Source: Eubacterium uniforme
GTDB taxonomy: Bacteria; Bacillota; Clostridia; Lachnospirales; Lachnospiraceae
Length of the DNA: 64,000 nt
Reading direction: 5' to 3'
NCBI RefSeq assembly: GCF_900167115.1
Contig: NZ_FUXZ01000006.1
Coordinates: 1 to 64,000 of the forward strand
Positions 9,175 to 17,758 of the stretch are shown here, one piece after another; position 1 is the stretch's first letter; the number at the start of each line of letters is the position of its first letter. The notes beneath the pieces were generated by a model that worked only from the letters and a program-made list of their open reading frames with translations, was not told where the DNA came from and ran no database searches. Both the position numbers and the translations under genes were made by a program.

Positions 9175-9339
9175 ATAATATACATTATTAGAAAGATTAA
9201 AACTATGATATTTACATAAGCGAAAACATTTATTATATCTAAGCAAACAATTTGAGTTTTCCGTTAAAAATTTAGCTTAAGGTTTGGTCTACCTATGATA
9301 TGAAATATCATAAGTATACTTTCTAATAATGTATATTAT
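9175..9339. repeat. 165-bp palindromic element with 21-bp perfect terminal inverted repeats
   Basis: Positions 9175-9195 and 9319-9339 are perfect inverted copies of 21 bp, separated by 123 bp of AT-rich sequence. Inside, 9294-9312 is a second perfect hairpin (TATGATAT-GAA-ATATCATA). The right arm overlaps the stop codon of the isomerase gene (9336-9338). No open frame lies inside. MITE-like, or a paired regulatory dyad between the two genes. No clear target duplication is visible. Confidence 0.55.
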
Positions 9340-10145
9340 AACTTCTTTATATAATCAAAATATTTATAATAATCTTCATCAGAGTTTAAATGTTCTAGAA
9401 TAATTGGCATATTTTCATCTAACTTATCAATTTTTTCCATATAATATTTTAGAGGAAATTCTCCCATACCTGGAGCACATTCACGTAACATAAGTGTATA
9501 TTCATCACACAAATGAATATCCTTGATATGACAACTTTTTATATATTTGCCTAGTTTCTCAACACACTCATCGATAAATTCTTCCATAGCAAAATATCTC
9601 TGTGATGAATTAATCATATTAATTCCATCAAGATGCACAGCAAATCTATCTCTGTCAACATCATCAAGTAATCTTAAGTATTCATCGGGGCCTGTTGGAA
9701 TCATCCAAGGCATAGGTTCTAATGTAAAATATGTATTTTTCACATCAGCTGTATCAATGATATATCTAACCATCTTAACTATCTTTTCATATGTTTCCTT
9801 TGAAAAGTTTTCCTTGTATCCGCCGTCCCATCTACTTCCAATTGCACCCGCAACATTTACGCAACACCTTGCTCCGATATAGTCTGCAAGTCTTAACTGA
9901 TTAACACAATAATCAAGATTCTTCTTTACCTCATCCTCACTTCCGAAAAGTGCATTTCTCCAGATTCCAACTTCTGCAATCATTAAATCATTTTCTCGTG
10001 CTGCCTTAACATATTCGTCAATTAATTCATCACTTTCATTGCATGATATTGGAAATACGATACTCTTACATCCAAGTTTACTTTGTTTTTTTGCCCATTC
10101 AGCAACACTTTCATGTTCAAGAGCTCCTGAAATTCCTAATCTCAT
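9336..10145 (-). CDS. Sugar phosphate isomerase/epimerase (xylose-isomerase-like TIM barrel)
   Basis: 269 residues, the normal length of the AP_endonuc_2/IolE-like superfamily. Predicted divalent-metal and active-site residues are visible in order: E in TLEPMPWM, D in AVHLDGINM, H in SCHIKDI and E in IILEHL. Acts in the cytoplasm on a sugar, inositol or keto-sugar; the exact substrate cannot be assigned. A 26-bp palindrome sits just upstream of its ribosome site and suggests dedicated control. It lies with a hydroxy-acid enzyme and a carboxylesterase, consistent with breakdown of plant-derived acylated sugars (inference). Confidence 0.75.
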   Translation of the reverse strand: MRLGISGALEHESVAEWAKKQSKLGCKSIVFPISCNESDELIDEYVKAARENDLMIAEVGIWRNALFGSEDEVKKNLDYCVNQLRLADYIGARCCVNVAGAIGSRWDGGYKENFSKETYEKIVKMVRYIIDTADVKNTYFTLEPMPWMIPTGPDEYLRLLDDVDRDRFAVHLDGINMINSSQRYFAMEEFIDECVEKLGKYIKSCHIKDIHLCDEYTLMLRECAPGMGEFPLKYYMEKIDKLDENMPIILEHLNSDEDYYKYFDYIKKL

Positions 10146-10162
10146 TTTTCCTCCTTTTTAAA

Positions 10163-10188
10163 TCAACCCGATGATATCATCGGGTTGA
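10163..10188. promoter_or_regulatory. 26-bp perfect palindrome upstream of the isomerase gene
   Basis: TCAACCCGATGAT followed directly by its exact reverse complement, with no loop. It lies 18 bases upstream of the isomerase ATG, close to the GGAGG site, and is more GC-rich than its surroundings. There is no T-run on either side, so an operator is more likely than a terminator. Confidence 0.55.
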
Positions 10189-10364
10189 CCACTTTATAAT
10201 ACGCTATATACATAGTATTATATTATTTCTATTTATAACACTAAATAACATTCTCATTAAACAATACTCTTTGATTAGTCAAGATACTTTTATGAACAAA
10301 TATAATTTTGTTAACAAATATACCTATGTAAAACAATACACTTTTATTAAAGAATACACATTTG

Positions 10365-11708
10365 CTAATCAAATTTAATAACTTCATCTGCTTTGCCAGT
10401 GTACTTACTCCACTTAGCAAGTTCTTCACCATTATGGTCCTTACCATTTGGATCACCAGTCTTAATAAAATTAACAAAGTAACCACTCATATGTCTTGCA
10501 AGATCATAATGCTTTCCTGTAAATGGTCTCCAGCACATTCCAAGTGTTTCAAACCAGAACCATAAATCAACAGAATGAAATACTCCAGGATTATCCCATC
10601 CAGGTATTTCAGGTCCAAAACAATAGTAATATAATGGTCTATCAGGATAGTTTTTAAAAGATTCATTAAGTGTAACATCCACTGAAGCTTTAACAGTATT
10701 AATACCACCAAATACAAACTCATCTGTTGTATAACCTGTCATTAACGGTACATTATTAACATCACTTTTTGAAAGTGAATCTGTTGGATCACCGGTAAAT
10801 GTAACTCCATCATCACATGGGAAAAATCTAAGTCCCATCTTCATAGGATCAGTAGAAAGTTGAGCGTACTCGCCATATTTATCCCTAACTGTTTTTGCAT
10901 CAAGTTTTCTTGCTTCTTCTATACTTGAAACGCCTAAAAACTTAAAGAACTCAACACCTTTTTGTTCATGCTTCTTTAAATCTACAGGTGTAAATATATC
11001 CATTTGCTCATCATCCATCTTAATGATTCCACTAAAAATAGCTGCTCTTTTCATCTTACCCTGATTCTTTTTACAAGCAAGCTGATTAAGAACACTACCA
11101 CCACCTGCTGACTGACCAGCTATAGTAATATTATCTGGATCACCACCAAATGCTGCGATATTCTCTATAGTCCAATCAAGACCTGCTTTTTGATCTAACA
11201 AACCAAAATTAGTTGGTGCATCAGGTGCTTCCTTAGTTAAATCAGGATGACCTAAAAATCCCATAACTGCAATTCTATAATTAACTGTTACAACTACAAT
11301 TCCCTGATTAGCAAGCATTTCACCATCAAATTCCATCTCTGCTGTATATCCCCAGTTAAATGCACCACCAAAATACCAAACTAAAACTGGTAATTTTTCA
11401 TCTGCACTTTTAGCAGGTGTCCATACATTTAAATAAAGACAATCTTCATCCATTGGGATTTCTGGATCCACATGCCACTCTCTACAATATACATCATCGC
11501 CAAGTCCTGGAGTATCCTGCATAGATATAGGGCCATAATTATAAGCTTCTCTTACTCCATCCCATGGTTCAACAGGCTGTGGTGCTCTCCACCTTAAATC
11601 CCCAACTGGTGGTTTTGCAAAAGGAATTCCCCTATATGCTGTAACTCTAGGATTATTTCCTCTCATTCCTTTTAATTTTCCGTACTTTGTCTCTACCGTT
11701 CTTAACAT
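10365..11708 (-). CDS. Type B carboxylesterase
   Basis: 447 residues from the ATG at 11708, which follows GGAGGTAAGA; a TTG four codons upstream would overlap that site. Alpha/beta hydrolase of the COesterase family. The oxyanion region is WYFGGAFNWG, the nucleophile is Ser in IAGQSAGGGS near residue 190, the acid is Glu in TTDEF and the His is in FHSVDLWFWF. Members hydrolyse short-chain or aryl esters. No signal peptide, so probably cytosolic and acting on imported acetylated sugars or feruloyl-type esters. About 50 residues shorter than typical members. Confidence 0.9.
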   Translation of the reverse strand: MLRTVETKYGKLKGMRGNNPRVTAYRGIPFAKPPVGDLRWRAPQPVEPWDGVREAYNYGPISMQDTPGLGDDVYCREWHVDPEIPMDEDCLYLNVWTPAKSADEKLPVLVWYFGGAFNWGYTAEMEFDGEMLANQGIVVVTVNYRIAVMGFLGHPDLTKEAPDAPTNFGLLDQKAGLDWTIENIAAFGGDPDNITIAGQSAGGGSVLNQLACKKNQGKMKRAAIFSGIIKMDDEQMDIFTPVDLKKHEQKGVEFFKFLGVSSIEEARKLDAKTVRDKYGEYAQLSTDPMKMGLRFFPCDDGVTFTGDPTDSLSKSDVNNVPLMTGYTTDEFVFGGINTVKASVDVTLNESFKNYPDRPLYYYCFGPEIPGWDNPGVFHSVDLWFWFETLGMCWRPFTGKHYDLARHMSGYFVNFIKTGDPNGKDHNGEELAKWSKYTGKADEVIKFD

Positions 11709-12051
11709 TCTTACCTCCAATTTCTAGTCTATTTTCCATATGAAAAATAGAATATATTTTCATATACGATATTTTTATGCAAAAGAAGTGAACTGTTACA
11801 CATATGTATAATCAGCTCACTTCTCTATATCCGCAATAAATTTGTAATCTCCCTAAAACTGGTGAATTGTAAGATTATTCAATGACCACGAAGTAAATCT
11901 CACTAGCTACCAGTGAATTCATTATATCACAAACTTAAATTTTTTCATAGTTTTTAATTATCTCATTTATACTGCCCACTACACACGTTAGCAAGTTATT
12001 TTACGGGTGAATTCACGTTTTTCCAAATTTATACTGCCCTACAAACCTAAA
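11709..12051. other. 343-bp intergenic region between esterase and GH3 genes
   Basis: Contains one stem-loop (11784-11824, AGAAGTGA arms plus a CTG/CAG extension) that could terminate the GH3 transcript. A 12-bp direct repeat TTTATACTGCCC occurs at about 11966 and 12028, and GTGAATTCA-type words recur. No coding frame or recognised RNA is seen. Confidence 0.4.
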
Positions 12052-13962
12052 CTACTTGGTTTTAAGTCCAAAACCTTCCTTCAACCAGCACTTATCTGTT
12101 CCAATCTGATCAACTGATGAATACCAAGGTGCTGGAAGTGTACCAGTAAATTCAGTCTTTCCACATAAAACATCAGCGACACCTGCGCCTTCTGAACCTG
12201 GAAGATAACTCATAACTATACCATCCCAATCCTTATAATCATCGCCAAGTAATACATTACGTCCAGCAACAATACAAGTAACTATAGGCTTTCCATAAGA
12301 CTTTGCATCATTAATGGCTGTCTGATTATTTGCACAACCAAGTTCTCCGCAAAGTTTAAGATCTGCTGTATCACCATTCCACTCTGCGTATGGTTCTTCA
12401 CCTAAACATAATAAGATAACATCTGCTTTATCAACTTCTGTTGAAGAAGTTAAAACTTCAATTCCACATTCAGAAGCCACTTCTTCTAAACCTTCCTTAA
12501 TTGTTGTAAGTCCAGTAACCTGATCTTCTGGTGGTCCCATCCACTGAAGTGTCCAACCACCACACTGAACCCTGTCATTATCTGCAGCAGGTCCCATAAC
12601 AAACACCTTAGTGCCCTTCTTTAAAGGAATGATATTATTTTCATTCTTAATTAAAACCTGACTCTTACTAACCGCTTCTCTAGCAAGTGCTCTATGCTCA
12701 TCACAGCCAACATCAGTAATGTCTAACTTCTGATTTTCAAATAAAGGATCAGCAAATACCCCCGCTTCAAGTTTAACTCTAATAATTCTTGTTGCAGCAT
12801 CATTTATTCTTTCTTCGCTAATATCTCCTTTATTAACACCGTCTATAATATGACCACGACATACCTCCTGATTATCAACATCAACTTCCATAAACATATC
12901 GATACCGGCATTAACCGCATTAACTACCTGCTCATAGTATGTACTCGCTGAAGTATTATGGACACTATCCCAGTCACCTGATATAAATCCCTTAAAGCCC
13001 ATTTCATCTTTAAGTTTCATAATATATTCTTTATTTTCATGCATCTTAACACCATTAAGTGCTGAATGACTTACCATAATAGTTTGAACACCTGCATCTA
13101 TTTCAGCCTGATATACAGAAAGTAATTCTTTAATCTTGTCATCAGAAATCTTTGCATCACCTCTATCTATAAGTCTATCTCCTTCGCCTGAACCCAACTC
13201 AACATTACCATCACCAAGATAATGCTTAGCACAAGTTATCATGCCAACTTCATTCATACCTTTAGTATATGATGTTGCTAAATCTGTAATGTTTTTTATA
13301 TCTGTTCCATATGTTTCATATGTTCTACCCCATCTAGGATCTTCACTTTGTGCAACAATAGGAGAATACGACCATATGTTATGACAAAGTAATGATTCCT
13401 TAGCTGTAGCCTGACCAATTCTATATGCCAAATCTTTATCATGAGTTGCGCCTATACCAATTTGATGCGGAAATATGGTTCCATTATCAACCTGATATAC
13501 TCCATGAATCTGGTCATTACCATATATAATAGGAATGCCAGCTTCTGATTCTATAGCCGCTTGCTGAAATTCATCAACTGACTTTACCCAATCATCCTTT
13601 GTATAAATTTCATTAGGCACTGAAAGTATTGCACCATAATCTTTTGATTCCACTTCACTTGCTTCTGTCTTCTTACAATCTGCCATTACCATCTGTGAAG
13701 CTTTCTGTTCTAATGAAAGTTTCTCTACAATTTCTTCTGCACTAAGCGAAGCATATTCTTCATACTTATAATTACTATCCTTTTTTGCTTCTGTTTCGGT
13801 TTCTTTTTGAGTAGTCTTAACTTCAGTAGTACTTTGTGTTGTAACCTCATTAGTTGTATCTTCACTTTTTTTGTTCTTACTACATCCATTCATAGTTAGT
13901 AACATAGTGAAACTAAGTGTTACTGCAGTAATTTTCTTTAAGTCATTGATTTTCTTTTTCAT
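12052..13962 (-). CDS. Glycoside hydrolase family 3 lipoprotein (beta-glucosidase/exoglucanase-like)
   Basis: 636 residues. The signal peptide ends in TMNGC, a lipobox, so the protein is a surface lipoprotein, followed by a Thr/Glu-rich linker to about residue 65. The GH3 N-terminal barrel has CAKHYLGDG and the nucleophile Asp in GFISGDWDSV. The C-terminal alpha/beta sandwich includes VFVMGPAADNDRVQCGGWT, after which the protein ends without a fibronectin domain. This short ExoP-like form usually releases glucose from the non-reducing end of beta-glucans or cello-oligosaccharides. A strong ribosome site lies about 35 bases upstream of the ATG and serves a short leader frame instead. Confidence 0.9.
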   Translation of the reverse strand: MKKKINDLKKITAVTLSFTMLLTMNGCSKNKKSEDTTNEVTTQSTTEVKTTQKETETEAKKDSNYKYEEYASLSAEEIVEKLSLEQKASQMVMADCKKTEASEVESKDYGAILSVPNEIYTKDDWVKSVDEFQQAAIESEAGIPIIYGNDQIHGVYQVDNGTIFPHQIGIGATHDKDLAYRIGQATAKESLLCHNIWSYSPIVAQSEDPRWGRTYETYGTDIKNITDLATSYTKGMNEVGMITCAKHYLGDGNVELGSGEGDRLIDRGDAKISDDKIKELLSVYQAEIDAGVQTIMVSHSALNGVKMHENKEYIMKLKDEMGFKGFISGDWDSVHNTSASTYYEQVVNAVNAGIDMFMEVDVDNQEVCRGHIIDGVNKGDISEERINDAATRIIRVKLEAGVFADPLFENQKLDITDVGCDEHRALAREAVSKSQVLIKNENNIIPLKKGTKVFVMGPAADNDRVQCGGWTLQWMGPPEDQVTGLTTIKEGLEEVASECGIEVLTSSTEVDKADVILLCLGEEPYAEWNGDTADLKLCGELGCANNQTAINDAKSYGKPIVTCIVAGRNVLLGDDYKDWDGIVMSYLPGSEGAGVADVLCGKTEFTGTLPAPWYSSVDQIGTDKCWLKEGFGLKTK

Positions 13963-13990
13963 TATTTTTCGATGTGAAATCCCCTAACAC
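13943..13990 (-). CDS. Possible 15-codon leader ORF overlapping the GH3 start
   Basis: A strong AAAGGAGGT site (GGAGG at 13997-14001) stands six bases before a GTG at 13988-13990. The frame runs 15 codons to TGA at 13943-13945 and overlaps the GH3 ATG (13962) by 20 bases. The GH3 ATG itself has no good ribosome site. This is the layout of translational coupling. Not confirmed as expressed. Confidence 0.3.
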   Translation of the reverse strand: MLGDFTSKNNEKENQ

Positions 13991-14144
13991 ACCTTACCTC
14001 CTTTATTTTTTATAATTATATTATACGGTGTTTATCTTCGCAATAATAATAGAAAACAAATATACCATTTCCAAATGTTATATTATCTAATACTATATTA
14101 TAATTTCAGCCTTTCTCCCATCATCAAGCCAAAAAGTTTAATTA

Positions 14145-14226
14145 TTTAAAGTTTTACTTTAAATTTTTATTGACAAACTTAAATTCTAATGTTATTATAA
14201 ATCTATAATTAAAGTATCACTTTAAA
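14145..14226 (+). promoter_or_regulatory. Promoter flanked by two copies of a palindromic operator
   Basis: TTGACA (14170-14175), 17 bases, TATTAT (14193-14198). Immediately upstream, 14145-14163 is TTTAAAGT-TTT-ACTTTAAA. At 14208-14226, around the expected transcription start, a near-copy reads ATTAAAGT-ATC-ACTTTAAA. Two dyads bracketing one promoter point to repression, probably by the XRE protein encoded in the same operon. Confidence 0.55.
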
Positions 14227-14303
14227 TTTTTAAACTTTTGGTACCAAACAAAAATAAATAAAACAAGAAAAAATTTATATTCAGGGAAACGAGGTATCTA
14301 ATT

Positions 14304-14987
14304 ATGAATGAAAAACAAAGAAAAAACGAAAAAACAGTTAGTAGCAGAGCTTGGAGCTCAGCATTAATTTTTATGGTAGTAGTGCTTTCATTCTCCATAA
14401 CTATGGATTTTGTAAAGGATATAAAAACTAATAAGAATGATTACGAAATAAGATATGAATCATCCGAAGAAGTAAACGAAGATTCTGACAAAAAAGACTT
14501 AGTAGATATTGCTACCCAAAATGAACCAAAAGATACAAATAAGCAACATAAATTATATCGCTTATATAGAAATGATACATATTGCAAAGATATAGATATA
14601 AATAATTATTCTTATGTTGACAATAATGGAAAAACAGATTATAAATATTGTGCACTAACTGAAGATGTGAATGCTCATACAAGCACATTACTTCTTACTG
14701 CAATGATGATATTAGTAATTTTAATTGCCAAAGACTCTGCTGATAAAACACCATTTACACAAACTAATGTAAAAAGAATTAAAGCCATATCTATATTACA
14801 ATTATTATTTGCTGTATTACCAGGTATGATATCATTTACAATGACAATGGTAAGATTTTCTAATAGTCATGGTAGTTTTAATATTAAATGGATGTATTTG
14901 CTAATCATATCCGCTATAACAGCACTTATAGCAAATGTATTCCAATATGGAGTAAAATTACAAGAAGATTCAGATAGTATAGCATAA
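14304..14987 (+). CDS. DUF2975-like four-helix membrane protein
   Basis: 227 residues. One transmembrane helix at about 17-38, a charged external stretch to about 125, then three helices at roughly 130-150, 160-182 and 192-212. GAGG lies nine bases before the ATG. The gene is 17 bases upstream of a small XRE-family regulator. DUF2975 membrane proteins are regularly found beside YozG-type regulators in Firmicutes, and this pair fits, although the large hydrophilic insert (two clusters of Asp/Glu/Lys) is longer than usual. Function of the family is unknown. Confidence 0.55.
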   Translation: MNEKQRKNEKTVSSRAWSSALIFMVVVLSFSITMDFVKDIKTNKNDYEIRYESSEEVNEDSDKKDLVDIATQNEPKDTNKQHKLYRLYRNDTYCKDIDINNYSYVDNNGKTDYKYCALTEDVNAHTSTLLLTAMMILVILIAKDSADKTPFTQTNVKRIKAISILQLLFAVLPGMISFTMTMVRFSNSHGSFNIKWMYLLIISAITALIANVFQYGVKLQEDSDSIA

Positions 14988-15004
14988 AGATTGGAGGGAT
15001 TAAT

Positions 15005-15211
15005 ATGGCAATAATCGTTAGACTCGATCGAGTCATGGCCGATAGAAAAATATCACTTAATGAACTTGCTGAAAAAGTTGGATTAACCAATGTAAATCTA
15101 TCCAATCTAAAAAATGGAAAGATGAAAGGTATTCGATTTGAAACCATGAACAGCATATGCAAGGTTTTAAATTGTCAGCCAGCAGACTTATTTGAATATG
15201 TAGATGATTAA
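15005..15211 (+). CDS. XRE-family transcriptional regulator (YozG-like)
   Basis: 68 residues, all one helix-turn-helix domain of the Cro/CI type. It begins MAIIVRLDRVMADRKIS and carries the recognition turn NELAEKVGLTNVNLSNL and the C-terminal ADLFEYV. Preceded by GGAGGG. Second gene of an operon with the DUF2975-like membrane protein, and the likely ligand of the two palindromes around the operon promoter. Confidence 0.85.
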   Translation: MAIIVRLDRVMADRKISLNELAEKVGLTNVNLSNLKNGKMKGIRFETMNSICKVLNCQPADLFEYVDD

Positions 15212-15249
15212 AAACATAATTCACCACATTTTAAATTGTTTATATACCC

Positions 15250-15292
15250 AAAAAGGATTCAAGGTAATAATATTACACTTGAATCCTTTTTA
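15250..15292. terminator. Bidirectional terminator
   Basis: A 13-bp stem (AAAAGGATTCAAG with CTTGAATCCTTTT) is flanked by A and T tracts. It separates the plus-strand regulator operon from the minus-strand NifX-GNAT gene. Confidence 0.85.
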
Positions 15293-15313
15293 TTTAATAT
15301 AAATTTATATCAT

Positions 15314-16285
15314 TTAAAATCTGTATCTCATTTGATACCAAACCACTCCACCATGGTTGGATTTAGATAGACCTTCACTTACAAATCCTAAATCTTCATA
15401 AAAGTCTAATAATTCTTCTTTACATGTAAGAACAAGACCAAGTCTATCCTCGCTTTCTGCTAATTGAATAAAACGTTCCACTAATGCTTTAGCTAAACCT
15501 TTACCTCTATAATCTGGATGAGTTTCAACACCAAATATCATCTGCCACTTTCCATCCTCTTTATGAAAGTTTGTATCTTCATACATTTCATCTAGCAAAT
15601 CTTCTTCATCTGTTACTAATCCATCTACAAGAGTAATTATCTTACCATCATATACAGTAACTAAAAAATGATTGGCATATGCATCTAATCTTTCACTAAG
15701 AGACTTACTTGTTGCTGCTTCACTTTCAGGAAAGCATAGACTTTCAAGTTCAACTATTCCATCAAGATCTGATTTAGTTGCTTTCCTAACTTCAAATTTC
15801 TTATTAAGTTTATGATTATCTAGTTTATCAAAATAATCTGCGATTTTTGTTAATGCACTATCTATATCAACTTCTATATCAAAAACTGCTATTGCCTTTT
15901 TTTCAAATTGTTTTTGAGCCTGGAAACCAACTTTCTTACAAAGGATACATCTACAATCATCTATAACAGATATCTTAGTTGCAACATCTGATGAACCATT
16001 GCAACCCTTTCCATTTCCTCCGCAACCGCTACCAGCTGATCCACAGCTACTTTGATTACCACATTCTTGTAAAATATTTCCACAATTATTTTTCGCATCA
16101 TTTGCTACATCTTGCTTTTTATTATCATCTATATCAATACTTTCATTTTCTTTTTTTACTTCTCTTTCTTCAAGAAGCTTAAATTTAAGTCCATCAACTT
16201 CATAAATCAAAAAATTATTAACTTCACCAAACTTCAAATTTACATTTACTCCGTCTGATGAACCTACTGCTATCTTATATCTCAT
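15314..16285 (-). CDS. Fusion of a NifX/NafY-like cofactor-binding domain with a GNAT acetyltransferase
   Basis: 323 residues from the ATG at 16285 (AAAGGTGATG upstream); an in-frame start 11 codons earlier lies in a hairpin. Residues about 1-45 and 115-150 form a dinitrogenase iron-molybdenum cofactor domain (MRYKIAVGSSDG, later ISVIDDCRCILCKKVG). It is split by an acidic and Cys/Gly-rich insert with a CGNQSSCGSAGSGCGGNGKG stretch that could hold metal. From about 170 a GNAT domain follows, with the acetyl-CoA loop in VETHPDYRGKGLAKAL and a LTCKEELLDFYEDLGF tail like that of aralkylamine acetyltransferases. Last gene of the nitrogenase-like cluster, 175 bases after the NifK-like gene. Role unknown; cluster carriage plus substrate or product acetylation is inference. 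Confidence 0.8.
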   Translation of the reverse strand: MRYKIAVGSSDGVNVNLKFGEVNNFLIYEVDGLKFKLLEEREVKKENESIDIDDNKKQDVANDAKNNCGNILQECGNQSSCGSAGSGCGGNGKGCNGSSDVATKISVIDDCRCILCKKVGFQAQKQFEKKAIAVFDIEVDIDSALTKIADYFDKLDNHKLNKKFEVRKATKSDLDGIVELESLCFPESEAATSKSLSERLDAYANHFLVTVYDGKIITLVDGLVTDEEDLLDEMYEDTNFHKEDGKWQMIFGVETHPDYRGKGLAKALVERFIQLAESEDRLGLVLTCKEELLDFYEDLGFVSEGLSKSNHGGVVWYQMRYRF

Positions 16286-16312
16286 TATCATCACCTTTAT
16301 ATTTATAAACAA

Positions 16313-16333
16313 GCACAAGCATAACGCTTGTGC
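16313..16333 (-). terminator. Hairpin between the NifK-like and NifX-GNAT genes
   Basis: A perfect 8-bp stem (GCACAAGC, loop of five, GCTTGTGC) is followed on the minus strand by TTGTTTATAA. A weak terminator or attenuator that could lower expression of the last gene. Confidence 0.5.
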
Positions 16334-16459
16334 CCGTTTGGAAATTAATTTAAGTATTAATTATAGCCATATGAATTATCTTATAAATAATATTCAACAT
16401 ATAAACTATTTAAACATTATATAATAGATCAAAGTCTATAATATTATACTATTTATATT

Positions 16460-17758
16460 TTAGTTAAATCTTGAAACAGCTACAGTATAAATATCCTCAA
16501 TAAGTCTGATACCACCTGTATAACCAACATATGAATTATCAAGTACAACCTTATCCTGAACTGGCCAAGATATGTTAATGAAGTTGCCCTTAAGTTCTTC
16601 AGTAATTTCTTTTTCATAGTAACCACCTAAAATAAGTGGATAACCATGATAATCATGTTCCTTAATTTCATTATGAATCTTATATCCATCTGTTTCAAAT
16701 GAAACTTCTGCTTCAAGATTAAAATTTAAATTCTTAAATTCTGCTGCGATATCATCTCTATATTTCTTTGGAGTATCATCGACAACAAACTGCTTAGCAG
16801 GAATAAGTCCTAAGTCATTTGCTAAGAACTTTGTAATGCCAAGTGTGTAATGAGCATCACCTACTACAGTGAACTGCTTATTAATTACACGGTTTTCAAG
16901 GAAGAGATCTGCATATCTTCCAATGAGGTAATAATAATAATCCTCATGTTCTGTAATAACATCCTCAACCTTCTTTTCATCTACACCGGCGAATTTGCCG
17001 ACTTCTCTTAAAAACTTACTCGTCTCAGTTGCCCCAATAGGAAGGGTTTTGTAATGTAGGAATGGGATACCAAATTTTCTTTCCATTTTTTTAACATTAC
17101 TAAGCCCTACCCATGGAGATATGAGTAAATTAAACTCTGCTTTTGGAATCTTTTTGATATTTTCAATACCACGCTTATAACCAAAAATTGTATTTGGTGT
17201 AAGACCAATTTCCTTAATTAAATTTTCTAATTCTCTTAAGTTACCTAACCAGAATAAATCCTGATAAGGAACATCAGCCCAAATATTAACTAATCCTTTT
17301 TCTTTTTCTTCTGATTTTTCTAAGAGCTGATCTATAATTGCATCCACAACCTGTTCATGACCTTTAAAGTTATTTCCTTTAAATCCAGCTGTTGGTGCAT
17401 ATAAAACTGGCTTATCTGCATCTTCAAATCTAGATACAACTTCACCTGAATCATCACCTACGATTTCAGGAATACATCCTGTAAGTACAACGTAAAGATC
17501 TGCATCAATAACCTTAAGTGCATTTTCAATTGTAGAATTAAGTTTCTTTACACCACCAAATACTACGTCCTTTTCATTTATACTTGTACAAGGAAAGATA
17601 TTTGGTGAAAAATATCCTGAACTTCCTGTTGATTCAGAAAGTTTCTGTGCACAACCTGGACCAGAGTGAAGTATTGGTAAAGCTCTATCTATAGCCTGAA
17701 CACTCTGCATTGCACCAAGTGCACATTTATATCTCTGTTTATCTAATAATTTAGCCAT
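16460..17758 (-). CDS. Nitrogenase-like component 1, NifK-like (beta) subunit
   Basis: 432 residues, Oxidored_nitro family. All three P-cluster cysteines of the beta subunit are present: Cys12 (YKCALGAMQSV), Cys36 (HSGPGCAQK) and Cys95 (LTGCIPEIVGDD). The N-terminal extension of true NifK is absent, which accounts for the short length. The gene starts with TAATG, overlapping the stop of the NifD-like gene by one base, so the two are translationally coupled. With the NifD-like partner it should form a heterotetramer reduced by the NifH-like protein. Sequence and context argue against nitrogen fixation and for another reductive reaction. It is not a NifN-type scaffold because a full cysteine set is kept. 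Confidence 0.85.
   Translation of the reverse strand: MAKLLDKQRYKCALGAMQSVQAIDRALPILHSGPGCAQKLSESTGSSGYFSPNIFPCTSINEKDVVFGGVKKLNSTIENALKVIDADLYVVLTGCIPEIVGDDSGEVVSRFEDADKPVLYAPTAGFKGNNFKGHEQVVDAIIDQLLEKSEEKEKGLVNIWADVPYQDLFWLGNLRELENLIKEIGLTPNTIFGYKRGIENIKKIPKAEFNLLISPWVGLSNVKKMERKFGIPFLHYKTLPIGATETSKFLREVGKFAGVDEKKVEDVITEHEDYYYYLIGRYADLFLENRVINKQFTVVGDAHYTLGITKFLANDLGLIPAKQFVVDDTPKKYRDDIAAEFKNLNFNLEAEVSFETDGYKIHNEIKEHDYHGYPLILGGYYEKEITEELKGNFINISWPVQDKVVLDNSYVGYTGGIRLIEDIYTVAVSRFN

Noticed and set aside
10189-10364. Small gene in the gap between the isomerase and the esterase
   Set aside because: Open frames there are AT-rich and run through the esterase 3' end in another frame. Only short repeats such as AAACAATAC and a 9-bp TTTGATTAG/CTAATCAAA pair are seen.
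14148-14163. Terminator reading of the TTTAAAGT-TTT-ACTTTAAA hairpin
   Set aside because: A near-copy lies on the other side of the promoter and neither is followed by a proper T-run, so an operator pair is more likely.
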